From contig NZ_JHZA01000019.1 of NCBI RefSeq assembly GCF_000621165.1, positions 1 through 64,000 on the forward strand: DNA of 64,000 bases. Reading direction: 5' to 3'. The translations under genes were made by a program, and so were the position numbers. This document shows, piece by piece, positions 16,572-25,772 of this stretch. This DNA is from Enterovibrio calviensis DSM 14347. Its GTDB lineage: Bacteria; Pseudomonadota; Gammaproteobacteria; Enterobacterales; Vibrionaceae. The notes beneath the pieces were generated by a model, which was given only the letters and a program-made list of their open reading frames with translations, was not told where the DNA came from and did no database searches. Every line of letters begins with the position of its first letter. Positions within the stretch are counted from its first letter, which is position 1.

Positions 16572-17741
16572 ATGGCTATTCATGTTGGTATTATTGACCA
16601 AGACCCAGTCCGGTTGGTTACGGCTTTGCTGCATCAAGAATTCAAAGCGGAAAAAGTGATATTCATTGGTGTGGAATGTCAGCTTCCGCAGTTTGAGCAG
16701 CTAAGTAAGGTATTGAACCCGAAAGGAATTGTTACGGAATTCTTCCAGATCCCGTCAGACATCAATATTCCTTTGATCAAAAGCAAAATTGTCGAACTCG
16801 CCGAGCGCTTGAAGGAAGAAGGCGCTGAGGTGTGTTTTAACGCGAGCTGTGGTTTACGTCACCGCCTCTTGACCGCCTACGAAATTTTCCGCACCTATCA
16901 CTGGCCCATTTATGTTATCGAACCTTTCAGTGATGAGTTGTGTTGGCTATACCCTTACGGCCTTGAGCAGCAGCAGGTGGAAGACCACATCAACATCAGT
17001 GACTACCTGACCATTTTTGGTGCGCGTTGTGAGCTACAAGACGAAGACATTCGCAGTGTTCTCGATACCTCAATCAAAACCTTGGGTCACAAGTGGGCAA
17101 GCAACGCTTATGAACTTGGCCCGGGCCTCGCGACCTTGAACTATTTAGCGACGACCTGTCGTAAAGAACAGAAGCTGGATGTTGAGCTCAGTGAAAAGCA
17201 GCAAGGCTATCGTGAACTCAACATGCTGATCGAAGATTTAGCTGACGCTGGACTATCGAGCTACGACAAAGGAATACTCACGTTTGCAAACGAAGCCGCA
17301 CGTCGTTTTGCGAATGGAGAATGGTTAGAGTGGTATGTGCACCATATTGTCGAAGAGATTAAGCACGATCTCCTTACCATCCAAGACTTATCACTAGGTG
17401 TGCAGGTTTACCGAAAAATCGGTGAACGAGAAGTACGCAACGAATTGGACGTCGCCACCGTAGTTAACAATAAGCTCCACATTATTGAGTGTAAAACTAA
17501 GGGCATGTCGAGCGACGGCGATGACACGCTTTATAAGCTTGAATCCATTCGTGACTTGCTGGGCGGATTACAGGCACGTGCAATGCTAGTCAGCTTCCGT
17601 CCATTGAGACATCACGATATCACGCGTGCTACTGACCTAGGACTGGCGCTTATTGGCCCTGATCAACTTGGCGACCTCAAGAAACATCTCCATGAGTGGT
17701 TTTTAGCCGCTGGCGGTACTGAAAAAGCGTCCTTTTCCTAG
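16572..17741 (+). CDS. Card1/Can2-like CARF nuclease (DUF1887, VC1899-like)
   Basis: The 389-residue protein closely resembles V. cholerae VC1899 as I remember it, for example in VCFNASCGLRHRLLTAYE, LGPGLATLNYLATTCRKEQK and VRNELDVATVVNN. Residues about 1-145 form a CARF-type Rossmann domain with the ligand-loop region FNASCGLRHR (89-98). After a linker or winged-helix part, residues about 249-389 form a PD-(D/E)XK nuclease with GEWLEWYV, Asp293 in NELD and Glu306/Lys308 in IIECK. In type III CRISPR systems such enzymes are switched on by cyclic tetra-adenylate and cut DNA or RNA. Here there is no CRISPR array, Cas10 or other cyclase in view. The gene stands alone with its own terminator. Confidence 0.93.
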   Translation: MAIHVGIIDQDPVRLVTALLHQEFKAEKVIFIGVECQLPQFEQLSKVLNPKGIVTEFFQIPSDINIPLIKSKIVELAERLKEEGAEVCFNASCGLRHRLLTAYEIFRTYHWPIYVIEPFSDELCWLYPYGLEQQQVEDHINISDYLTIFGARCELQDEDIRSVLDTSIKTLGHKWASNAYELGPGLATLNYLATTCRKEQKLDVELSEKQQGYRELNMLIEDLADAGLSSYDKGILTFANEAARRFANGEWLEWYVHHIVEEIKHDLLTIQDLSLGVQVYRKIGEREVRNELDVATVVNNKLHIIECKTKGMSSDGDDTLYKLESIRDLLGGLQARAMLVSFRPLRHHDITRATDLGLALIGPDQLGDLKKHLHEWFLAAGGTEKASFS

Positions 17742-17762
17742 TCAGATAAACTAACGGAAATT

Positions 17763-17796
17763 AAAAAGCCGACGTTGTAGAACGTCGGCTTTTTTG
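17763..17796. terminator. Intrinsic terminator after the CARF gene
   Basis: AAAAAGCCGACGTT and AACGTCGGCTTTTTT form a strong stem around GTAG with A- and T-runs on both sides. It lies between two converging genes (the CARF nuclease and udp) and can serve both. Confidence 0.9.
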
Positions 17797-17816
17797 TTTC
17801 TTATCGCTTTTTCGGC

Positions 17817-18584
17817 TTATGCCGTCAACATATTACGCGCTGACTCAACAACCACTCTAATGGAACGCGCTTCTGTTTCAGCCATCGTCGCTTGATCAGG
17901 GATCTCTTTTTGGGTGCGATTGATAATCACCCCCGCCACGCAGCCGGCTTTCAATCCAGAACTTGCACACATGGTCAACAAGGTGGCTGATTCCATCTCG
18001 AAGTTCAGCACGCCCATGTCTTGCCATTCTTTCATTGAGCCTTGGAAACGCTTAACGACTCGCCCACTAAACGTGTCGTAACGTTCTTGACCTGGGTAGA
18101 AGGTATCGCTCGACGCCGTAACGCCGGTATGAACAGCCGCGCCAGATGCATCTGCGGCCGACTTCATGGCTGTCGCTACATCAAAATCAGCGACGGCTGG
18201 AAATTCTAGTGGCGCAAAATGGGTACTTGCACCATCAAGGCGCACAGAGCCCGTCGTCACAATCATATCGCCCACGTTAATGTGTGGCTGAATAGCACCC
18301 GTTGTCCCTACACGAAGGAATGTACGAACGCCAAGCTGCGCGAGTTCTTCAACGGCAATAGAGGTCGACGGACCACCAATACCTGTCGAACAAACCACCA
18401 CTGACTGACCTTCCAGTTTTGCCAAGAAAAGTGTGTATTCACGGTGACTTGCCAAAAACTTCGGTGAATCCATGATGGCGGCAATTTTTTCAACACGCGC
18501 AGGATCGCCTGGGATAATGGCTAGGGTTGCGCCTTCAAGATCAGAGGCATTGACGCCCAAATGGAATACGGTTTGATCAGTCAT
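17817..18584 (-). CDS. udp: Uridine phosphorylase
   Basis: This 255-residue protein matches the nucleoside phosphorylase family member Udp: [25 protein letters not shown] at the N-terminus (phosphate-binding GDP segment), [29 protein letters not shown] (family signature) and the substrate segment [12 protein letters not shown]. It converts uridine and phosphate to uracil and ribose-1-phosphate in pyrimidine salvage. GAGGAGAACACC precedes the ATG. It is a single-gene unit. Confidence 0.95.
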   Translation of the reverse strand: MTDQTVFHLGVNASDLEGATLAIIPGDPARVEKIAAIMDSPKFLASHREYTLFLAKLEGQSVVVCSTGIGGPSTSIAVEELAQLGVRTFLRVGTTGAIQPHINVGDMIVTTGSVRLDGASTHFAPLEFPAVADFDVATAMKSAADASGAAVHTGVTASSDTFYPGQERYDTFSGRVVKRFQGSMKEWQDMGVLNFEMESATLLTMCASSGLKAGCVAGVIINRTQKEIPDQATMAETEARSIRVVVESARNMLTA

Positions 18585-18817
18585 GGTGTTCTCCTCACTG
18601 TATCGCGTCCCTCAGCGTTATATCATTCGAAAAGTACTGAGTACGATGACCACGAATTATAGGGTGGTGATGAATTTAGCCATCACCATACCGTTTGAGA
18701 CAAAAATTAAAGTGACACAGTTCAACTTTGAATCAATTTCATTTCATTGCATTTCAAAATTGAGTGACAAGGATCACTTTATGAAAACATCAACAAACAC
18801 CCTACTTCAATACTTCT

Positions 18818-21223
18818 CTATTTCGATGTCTTTGGCCCGTAGCGTAGTAGACGCAAAGCGTTGACGGTGACGATGGCTGTTGCACCACTGTCAGCAAGCA
18901 CTGCTACCCAAAGTCCCGTAAAACCAAGCACAGTGGTAACCAAAAAGATCGCTTTCAAACCAATCGCTAGGGCAACATTTTGTCGGACATTCGCCATCGT
19001 TGCCCGAGCCAGTGTAATCACTTCAGGGATAGTTTCTATACGATTATGGCTTAATGCAATATCAGCGGTCTCAAGGGCGACATCGGTTCCACTCCCCATT
19101 GCAATGCCTATCGTCGCGGCTTTCATGGCAGGCGCATCGTTAATGCCATCGCCTACCATGGCAACACGAGACCTTGCTGCTAGCGCATTGATTGCGTCAA
19201 CTTTCCCTTCCGGCATCAAGCCCGCTTGGAATTCCATGTTAAGGGCATTCGCTAGCCCAGCGGCAGCGTTAGGGTTGTCTCCCGTCAACATCAACGACTG
19301 GATACCGACGTTATTCAAGCGATCTATGGTCATTGCCGCGGTTTCACGAAGTTCGTCACGCCAAGCAATCACACCTATCGCTTCACTATCAACAAACACA
19401 ACAGCCACGGTTTTCCCACTTTCCGCTAATTGTTGCGCTGACGCCGCATGGTTAGCATGAATATATTGATCTCCTTTGAGCTTATCCAAGGCAACGACCG
19501 TAATCTGTGCACCGTGGACGACTCCGGACACCCCTCGTCCCGACTGCGTATGAACGTTTTGAGCGCTTGGAATCGCCACGTCAAGACGCTGAGCCTCTTC
19601 AACCAAAGACTTAGCAAGCGGGTGATGCGAACCCACTTCGATTGCTGCTGCTTGAGCAAGCATTTGATGCGTTTCTCCCTGCCAGCAGAGAACATCGGTT
19701 ACAACAGGCTTACCTTGTGTCAGTGTGCCAGTTTTATCAAACGCTACCCACTCCACTCGGCTAAGTGCTTCGAGTGCTGCTCCCCCTTTAATGAGCGCGC
19801 CATATTTTGCTGCCGCAGCCAGCCCTGACGTCATCGCCGCGGGCGTGGAAATCACTAGAGCACAAGGACAAGCAATTAGAAGCAATGCCAACCCGCGATA
19901 AATCCACACGTCCCAACTTTCGCCAAACAACAACGGTGGAATAACGACAATCAGCGACGCAATCAAAATCATGAGCGGTGTATACCAGCGACTGAATCGA
20001 TCGATAAAACGCTCCACTGGCGCTCGGCGAGATTCAGCATCTTCTATGAGTGTCAAAATACGATCAATGGCGCTTTCACCTTGCTTTGAAACCACCGTCA
20101 ATTCGACACGTTGATCCACCGCCAGCGCGCCAGCTGGTATCTTCTCACCCACCTGTTTTTCAACGGGGATAGACTCGCCAGTCAGTGCGCTTAAATCAAA
20201 ACTCGCACTTTGTGCAGTCAACGTGGCATCGGCGGGCAATCTGCCACCAGGAGAAATCTCTATGGTGTCTCCAGGCTGAAGAGAAGACACAGGAACGTCT
20301 TGCCTCGTGCCATCTTTTCCAATTTTCACCACAACATCAGGCACCAAAGCCATCAGGGCTTGAATACCTGCTCGCGCTTTCGCCGATGCATACCCTTCTA
20401 GACGTTCACCAATAAGGAACAGGACCAGCACCATCGCAGCTTCAACGGTTTCCCCCAAATAGAGAGCTCCCAACGCCGCTACCGACATCAACATCTCTAT
20501 AGAAAATGGCGAGCCGCTGCGCGCTAACACTGCTGCTTTCTTCAAAATAGGTATCAAACCGATCACGGTTGCCGCACTAAACAACACGGTGGATAGATCG
20601 GGTCGCCAGATAGACAACAAGCCGGAGAGCGCCATAATCGCAATCAAAGAAAGGAGAATGCCTTCTTCTTTGATACGCTGAGCAATGCTTTTGGTTTCCG
20701 CTTTTGAGGAGGGAGCAGAAAGTTCGGCCAACGGAAAGCCCGTTTTCTTCGCACGGCTAGCGACCAGCTCGCGTTGGGCATCAGTCGGTGCTGTATTAAA
20801 ACTGACAACGAGCTTTTCAGTGGCAAATCGAACGTTCACCGTTGTGATACCTTCGAGCCCCTTAATGGCGGATTCGAGTTTGCCTGCACAGCTTGGGCAA
20901 TCCATGTTTGTCACGCGCCAAGAATAAGTATGACTCTCGCTGGCATTGGAGGCCTGATGACCAAAGGGAGCGGCCGTGTTATCAGCCGTATTTTTCGCGG
21001 TTAGAGTTTGGCTGTTGTGTGAGTTATCACAACAGCCCAGCCTCTCCGGATCTTCGCTATCCTCAACGGTGGCAGCATGACAACTTTGCGCAGTATCCAC
21101 TGAAGACGCTATCTTTGGAGTGCAACACTCTCCGCCCGCGCTTGGGCTTGATGCGCCGACCTGTTGGTGTTTCTCGTGATGATGTGCTTGTTGGCAATGT
21201 CCTGATTTACATGAATGGCTCAT
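18818..21223 (-). CDS. zntA: Zn/Cd/Pb-translocating P-type ATPase
   Basis: The 801-residue P1B-ATPase has a Cys/His-rich leader (residues 1-70, with HHHEKH and two CC pairs) and one HMA domain with the metal site MDCPSC (CPSC at 109-112). After it come the TGES actuator motif, the transmembrane metal site ACPCALV, the phosphorylation motif DKTGTLT, the SHHPLAKS loop, GDGINDAPA, and a last-helix region (DSGATAIVTVNALRLL) typical of zinc exporters. It pumps Zn, Cd or Pb out of the cytoplasm using ATP. The upstream MerR-type promoter fits metal induction. No merR-family gene is adjacent, so its regulator is encoded elsewhere. Confidence 0.93.
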   Translation of the reverse strand: MSHSCKSGHCQQAHHHEKHQQVGASSPSAGGECCTPKIASSVDTAQSCHAATVEDSEDPERLGCCDNSHNSQTLTAKNTADNTAAPFGHQASNASESHTYSWRVTNMDCPSCAGKLESAIKGLEGITTVNVRFATEKLVVSFNTAPTDAQRELVASRAKKTGFPLAELSAPSSKAETKSIAQRIKEEGILLSLIAIMALSGLLSIWRPDLSTVLFSAATVIGLIPILKKAAVLARSGSPFSIEMLMSVAALGALYLGETVEAAMVLVLFLIGERLEGYASAKARAGIQALMALVPDVVVKIGKDGTRQDVPVSSLQPGDTIEISPGGRLPADATLTAQSASFDLSALTGESIPVEKQVGEKIPAGALAVDQRVELTVVSKQGESAIDRILTLIEDAESRRAPVERFIDRFSRWYTPLMILIASLIVVIPPLLFGESWDVWIYRGLALLLIACPCALVISTPAAMTSGLAAAAKYGALIKGGAALEALSRVEWVAFDKTGTLTQGKPVVTDVLCWQGETHQMLAQAAAIEVGSHHPLAKSLVEEAQRLDVAIPSAQNVHTQSGRGVSGVVHGAQITVVALDKLKGDQYIHANHAASAQQLAESGKTVAVVFVDSEAIGVIAWRDELRETAAMTIDRLNNVGIQSLMLTGDNPNAAAGLANALNMEFQAGLMPEGKVDAINALAARSRVAMVGDGINDAPAMKAATIGIAMGSGTDVALETADIALSHNRIETIPEVITLARATMANVRQNVALAIGLKAIFLVTTVLGFTGLWVAVLADSGATAIVTVNALRLLRYGPKTSK

Positions 21224-21252
21224 AAGGTCTCTCCCTTCTTAAACATACATTC

Positions 21253-21284
21253 AGTGTAAACCTTGGAGTTACCTCCAAGGTCAA
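21253..21284 (-). promoter_or_regulatory. MerR/ZntR-type promoter and operator of zntA
   Basis: On the minus strand a TTGACC -35 box (21279-21284) and a TACACT -10 box (21253-21258) are separated by 20 bp, the overlong spacing typical of MerR-family promoters. The spacer contains a near-perfect dyad (21260-21281) with arms ACCTTGGA / TCCAAGGT. This is the pattern bound by ZntR, CadR or PbrR regulators, which untwist the promoter when metal binds. The -10 box lies about 30 bases before the zntA start codon. Confidence 0.85.
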
Positions 21285-21323
21285 GCATCTAATCCAAAGT
21301 AGTCTGAAAAACATTCGTTTTGA

Positions 21324-21797
21324 TTACTTTAGGCGATCCAAAATCACTTGAGTATCTAACCCTTCTTGGTAGTCACGATAATCGAGGCCGGCATCAAACA
21401 CAAAGTGGGTCACCAGTTTTTTCGCGGCTTCTTGCAGTGCCGCAGCCTGCCAAGGCTTCTCAAAATAGCGCTCTATGCGGGCATTGTTGATGGCTTCAAT
21501 AGTATCGGCATGGGTTGCTTGCCCAGTAAGAAGCACTTTTCGCGTCGCACGAAACCTTGGGTCTAGCGACACTTCAGTCAACAACTCGACACCTGTCTTT
21601 TCCGGCATCACGTGGTCAGAAATGATCAACGCAATATGCTCGCCGTCGGCATCGAGATCATCCATCAAAGCCACTGCTTCATCTGCAGATTCACAATCTT
21701 CGATATGAAATGCGACAGAAAGAGGAGCGAGATCTTTAAGCACAGCGTCTAACACTTCACGTTGATCATCAACGCAGATGATATTTACTTTTTCCAT
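21324..21797 (-). CDS. Single-domain response regulator (receiver plus tail)
   Basis: From the ATG at 21797, with GAGGGG upstream, the product has 157 residues: a receiver domain with the acidic pair in CVDDQ, phospho-acceptor Asp61 in SDHVMP, Thr91 in LLTGQ and Lys114 in EKPWQ. A 40-residue tail ends in LDTQVILDRLK. There is no DNA-binding or enzymatic output domain. The same residue spacing (D61, 91, K114, then PW) and a similar tail occur in the proteins at 27262 and 29214. An in-frame extension upstream to 21863 lacks a good ribosome-binding site. Confidence 0.88.
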   Translation of the reverse strand: MEKVNIICVDDQREVLDAVLKDLAPLSVAFHIEDCESADEAVALMDDLDADGEHIALIISDHVMPEKTGVELLTEVSLDPRFRATRKVLLTGQATHADTIEAINNARIERYFEKPWQAAALQEAAKKLVTHFVFDAGLDYRDYQEGLDTQVILDRLK

Positions 21798-21865
21798 CTT
21801 TATCCCCTCATTAGAGTACCTGCGCCGCCAGAGTGACACTGATTCTAGAAAGCGCAGGAACATTG

Positions 21866-23281
21866 CTATAAAAAGTTAACCAATCGAAGAATCCATACCA
21901 TGACAAAGCTCAGTGCAACACCGACAACACCCAGTACCACGCCCACTTTTGCCATTTGATGGCTATTCACGTGACCCGTTGCATGAGCCAATGCATTCGG
22001 TGGCGTACTAATAGGCAGAGACATACCCAAAGAAGCTGCAAACGTCACAATCAAGATCAGCGTGGTTTCGCCGCCCAGTGAAGACAGTGAAGTCATCGAC
22101 ATGCCTAGCGCTGCCATGATCGGCATTAGCAAGTTAGCAGTTGCGGTATGGGACATGAAGTTTGCCATCACCAAACAGAGAACAGCAGCGCCCAGCAGCA
22201 CCAGTTCAGGCGCGAAGTCTTCGAACGGAATGCTATGCACCATGAGCTGCGCTAAGCCCGTTTTATCCAACGCCAGACCGAGTGCGAAACCGCCGGAAAC
22301 CAGCCAAAGTACATCCCACGACACTTTCTTCAAATCTTCTTTATTGATGATGCCCGTCATCGAAAATACAGCGACAGGAATCAATGCAACGGTGTAGGAA
22401 TTCATGCCGTGACTTGAACCCATCAACCACAATAAGACGGTAACAGCAAAGGTGACATAGACTGTGATGGCTTTCGGCGTTTTAAGGAACTTACCCTTAA
22501 TACTTAAAGAAATAGACGATTCATTTGATGGAAACAGCTTGCTGAGTAACACCCAGGCCAGCACCAACATCACGATGACGAATGGCACACCGAATGCCAT
22601 CCACTCACCGAAGGTGATCAAGTTTTCACCCGACAAATACTTCAATGCAATGGCATTGGGTGGTGTTCCAATGGGAGTCCCTATTCCACCAATGTTCGCC
22701 GCCACTGGAATCGACAACGCAAAGGCGATTTTCCCTGGGTCGTTCGGTTTAAACAGCATCAATATCGGCGTCAATATCGCCAGCATCATCGCAGTGGTTG
22801 CAGTGTTCGACATGAACATGGAAAACACCGCAGTAATGAGCATTAAACCTGCCATCACCATTTGAGGTTTATGACCAAAAGGTTTTAACAACACTCGGGC
22901 AAGGTTGATATCCAATCGGTATTTGGTCGCCGCCATAGCCAAAAAGAAACCACCAAGAAACAGCATGATAATAGGGCTAGCAAAGGTTGCCATGATGTCG
23001 CTGTAATGGAGTAAACCACCAAACTCTGGCGTTCCCGCATCGGCTCTGAACCAGATGAGTCCTTTGTCTGATAGAAAGAGCAATTCGAGAACGATCACCA
23101 ATACTGACGTAGCATAAATGGGGATAGGCTCTAACACCCAGCATAGTGCCGCCATCAGAAACAACGCAATAGCGCGTTGTTGCATCACAGTCAAAGTTTC
23201 AAAAGGAAACGCGGAGACTGGTAGTAGCATGACCACCAGCGGAATAAGAATAGGAAGTATGTATTTCGCCTGAACGCGCAT
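21866..23281 (-). CDS. DASS-family (SLC13-like) sodium:anion symporter
   Basis: The 471-residue membrane protein has about eleven or more hydrophobic segments and the family's duplicated anion/sodium loops, visible as SNTATTAMM and, in the second half, SHTATANLL and SLPISTPPNALA. GTPIGTPPNAIAL is the matching loop of the first repeat. DASS proteins import dicarboxylates, citrate or sulfate with sodium; the substrate is not clear here. I chose the ATG at 23281 over an upstream GTG (23314). A small hairpin with stem GCCCAC/GTGGGC (23309-23325) lies just before it. The response-regulator gene at 21324-21797 follows closely on the same strand. Confidence 0.88.
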   Translation of the reverse strand: MRVQAKYILPILIPLVVMLLPVSAFPFETLTVMQQRAIALFLMAALCWVLEPIPIYATSVLVIVLELLFLSDKGLIWFRADAGTPEFGGLLHYSDIMATFASPIIMLFLGGFFLAMAATKYRLDINLARVLLKPFGHKPQMVMAGLMLITAVFSMFMSNTATTAMMLAILTPILMLFKPNDPGKIAFALSIPVAANIGGIGTPIGTPPNAIALKYLSGENLITFGEWMAFGVPFVIVMLVLAWVLLSKLFPSNESSISLSIKGKFLKTPKAITVYVTFAVTVLLWLMGSSHGMNSYTVALIPVAVFSMTGIINKEDLKKVSWDVLWLVSGGFALGLALDKTGLAQLMVHSIPFEDFAPELVLLGAAVLCLVMANFMSHTATANLLMPIMAALGMSMTSLSSLGGETTLILIVTFAASLGMSLPISTPPNALAHATGHVNSHQMAKVGVVLGVVGVALSFVMVWILRLVNFL

Positions 23282-23406
23282 GATCGCCTGTAATCCCTTA
23301 AAGCAAACGCCCACATTTCGTGGGCAACACGCTCATTCTGCGCTACTTGCTAGAAAGGAGTACTGAATTAGATCAATAAATTGGAACGATTTTCGAGCAG
23401 AATGAC

Positions 23407-24879
23407 CTAACGAGTCGGCAGGTTTTTCTCCGTGTCGTTATCAAGCGCCTCTTCGCTTTCTTCAGCCATCACTTCTCGACAACTGGTGAACGCAGTCACA
23501 GGGACACTAGGCTCTATAGCCACAACGTCTTCTTCTTTTTTCTCTTGGTCTTGCGCCAGTTGAGCTATCAATTTCTTAACCAGCCAATAGCCAGCAATAC
23601 CAAAAATGATTGAGCCCACAGCCTGACCAATCAATACGCCTTGCGCGCCACCGAAATAACCACCCGCATACACAAATGGAATGGTACCCAATGTTGCCTT
23701 CCCGACATTCAAAAGCGTTGACCACGTTGGTCGGTTGAGGTTATTGAAAGCGGCATTGGACACGAACAATGTGCCATTGAAAATGAACGTAATGGCTATG
23801 TAGGTACAAAACAGCGTCACCATGGATGATGCGTCACCCTCCAGACTAAAGGCGTCAATAATTAGCCCTTGAGAGAGGAATAGAATGAGTGCCACACCGA
23901 CACAATACGCTGTCACAAATTTCACCGAATCGGTCAACGTTTGCTGAACTCTATCAAACTTCTGGGCCCCATAATTCTGACCAAGAATAGGTCCCACCGC
24001 ACCAGACAGCGAAAATATCAATGCAAATGATACAGGTAACAATCGCCCCATCACCGCATATCCGGCGACAAAGTCCGCACCATATTTTGCAATTTGTGCC
24101 GTCACAATCGCGTTGCCGATCGGCGTCGCCGTATTGGTAACAATCGCGGGTGCAGCAATATGGAAAATGGCGCGAAAATGTTGAGACAAATCGGCCAGAC
24201 TCGGGCGAGAGACCAAATCATGCTTACGATGAACGGCATGAAACGAAACACCGAATAATACAAATCGAGATATCAATGACGCAGTCGCCGCGCCTTCAAT
24301 CCCCATTGACAACACAAAGATAAAAATGGGATCAAGCACCGCATTGACTGCCCCACTGACCAAAGTTGCAGCCATTGAGCGTTTCGCATCGCCAACGGCT
24401 CGCAATGCCGCCCCTCCTGCCATCCCCATGGCCATCAAAGGCCCACCTGGCAGAAGTATCATAAGAAAATCTTTTGCTTTGTCAGCCGCTTCACCGTTTG
24501 CGCCGATCATGGCCAATATAGGATCAACAAACAGCAAGATAACGCCAACAGTGACAGTGCTAACAATGGCAGAAAAAACCATGATACTGCCCGTCAACTT
24601 TCTCGCTTCCTCTCTATCCCCTGCCCCCAACGCACGGCTCACTAATGCGCCCATCGCAATGGACGTACCGATAGAAACAGAGGTGGAGAAAAACAGGATA
24701 GTACCGGCAAAACCAATGGCTGCTGCTAACTCGACTTGCCCAAGTAAACTGATAAAAAACATATCGGCCAGATCGACCAAAAACAGGGCCATGAGCCCCA
24801 CTGCGCCAGACGTGGACATGACTGTGATGTGACGCATGATTGAGCCATTTACAAACTTGGCTTGTTGCTGATTGGGCAT
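23407..24879 (-). CDS. MATE-family multidrug efflux transporter
   Basis: The 490-residue protein has about twelve transmembrane segments in two six-helix halves. The first half carries the usual MATE features LADMFFISLLGQVELAAAIG and SIGTSIAMGALVSRALGAGD. The second has SGAVGPILGQNYGA (the 'G..GQN.GA' family motif). A charged tail of about 45 residues follows. MATE transporters exchange sodium or protons for cationic drugs across the inner membrane. It is a single-gene unit; the ATG lies after a weak ribosome-binding site. Confidence 0.92.
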   Translation of the reverse strand: MPNQQQAKFVNGSIMRHITVMSTSGAVGLMALFLVDLADMFFISLLGQVELAAAIGFAGTILFFSTSVSIGTSIAMGALVSRALGAGDREEARKLTGSIMVFSAIVSTVTVGVILLFVDPILAMIGANGEAADKAKDFLMILLPGGPLMAMGMAGGAALRAVGDAKRSMAATLVSGAVNAVLDPIFIFVLSMGIEGAATASLISRFVLFGVSFHAVHRKHDLVSRPSLADLSQHFRAIFHIAAPAIVTNTATPIGNAIVTAQIAKYGADFVAGYAVMGRLLPVSFALIFSLSGAVGPILGQNYGAQKFDRVQQTLTDSVKFVTAYCVGVALILFLSQGLIIDAFSLEGDASSMVTLFCTYIAITFIFNGTLFVSNAAFNNLNRPTWSTLLNVGKATLGTIPFVYAGGYFGGAQGVLIGQAVGSIIFGIAGYWLVKKLIAQLAQDQEKKEEDVVAIEPSVPVTAFTSCREVMAEESEEALDNDTEKNLPTR

Positions 24880-25033
24880 ACTTGGTATCCGTATCGAGTA
24901 GAACGAGGCTGTCAGCCATCCTAGCTGCTTGAAGAAACGAAGAACTGTTTACGATGACAAGGTGTGGATCCTCATCTCCGCGTTACGAACCATTTAATGT
25001 GCAGAGGGCTTACAAAGACACCATTGTGCCATG

Positions 25034-25061
25034 AAAAAGAGGTGCTTCAAGCACCTCTTTT
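25034..25061. terminator. Intrinsic terminator
   Basis: AAAAGAGGTGCTT and AAGCACCTCTTTT form a nearly uninterrupted stem with little or no loop, with A- and T-rich edges. It lies downstream of the CBS gene (minus strand) and upstream of the MATE gene, so it probably ends the CBS transcript. Confidence 0.85.
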
Positions 25062-25103
25062 GATACGACTCAGTCGAAAAAACTGATTAACTACACGGGT
25101 CAA

Positions 25104-25523
25104 CTATACCGGATGTAGGAAGCAATCATCGATTTGCGTCGCGATGGCTTTCAAAATGTCTCTTCGAGAGATAATTCCTATGAGTCGTTCATTCTCATCG
25201 ACAACAGGATAAACCTTAGGTTTTGCCGGCAGCATCTCTTCTGCCAGTTTAATAATGCTCTCTTCAGGTGATACCGAAGATACCTCTTTGTGCATACAAT
25301 CTTCGACCGTATTAGAGTCTTGGCAGTAGTAACCCGCTTTTAACAGCTTGTGGATCATGTCCTGTTCAGACAAAAAGCCGACAACATGATTATGTTCATC
25401 CAACACAGGACCGCCCGTCTGGTGAGCATTGAGCATTTTTTCGAGCGCAACTGACAGAGACATGGAAGCCTTGAAAGTCACGGGTCTTTTGTTCATGTAA
25501 TCTTTTACTTTTATTGATTCCAT
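25104..25523 (-). CDS. Two-CBS-domain protein
   Basis: The 139-residue protein is a single Bateman module: CBS1 (about 5-60, VKDYMNKRPVTFKASMSLSVAL with GFLSEQDMIHKLL) and CBS2 (about 72-130, VEDCMHKEVSSVSPEESI with GIISRRDILKAI). CBS pairs bind adenine nucleotides and regulate partner enzymes or transporters. With no catalytic domain it probably acts as a sensor or regulator; the partner is unknown. It is monocistronic, between terminators. Confidence 0.92.
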   Translation of the reverse strand: MESIKVKDYMNKRPVTFKASMSLSVALEKMLNAHQTGGPVLDEHNHVVGFLSEQDMIHKLLKAGYYCQDSNTVEDCMHKEVSSVSPEESIIKLAEEMLPAKPKVYPVVDENERLIGIISRRDILKAIATQIDDCFLHPV

Positions 25524-25700
25524 GCATTCCCCTTTTAATGATTGGTCAACACGCAGCGATAGGGAAAATCTCTGTTCTTATCTAACAGTGTTGACCAAGC
25601 TGGGAAAATTACTAGCACTCTCGAAACTATTTTTATCCTATGTCACAAATGAAAGAGCGCTTTACGGTGAATTTCTCTTGTTCCGCAATCAATCGCTCCC

Positions 25701-25741
25701 TAAAAAACAAAAAAAACCAGCACCTAATAAGGCACTGGTTT
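25701..25741 (-). terminator. Intrinsic terminator of the YdgA-like gene
   Basis: On the minus strand AAACCAG/CTGGTTT form a stem, extended by TGCC and GGTG, followed by a long T-run. It lies 32 bases after the stop of the gene at 25773. Confidence 0.75.
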
Positions 25742-25772
25742 CATTGCATGTGAACCGCTAAAGATTGAGAGA

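Noticed and set aside
16172-17800. Type III CRISPR locus around the CARF nuclease
   Set aside because: No Cas10, Csm/Cmr genes or repeat array occurs on either side; the neighbours are an adhesin gene and udp.
18583-18864. Plus-strand frame between udp and zntA
   Set aside because: No ribosome-binding site, no recognisable domain, and it overlaps both neighbours in the opposite direction.
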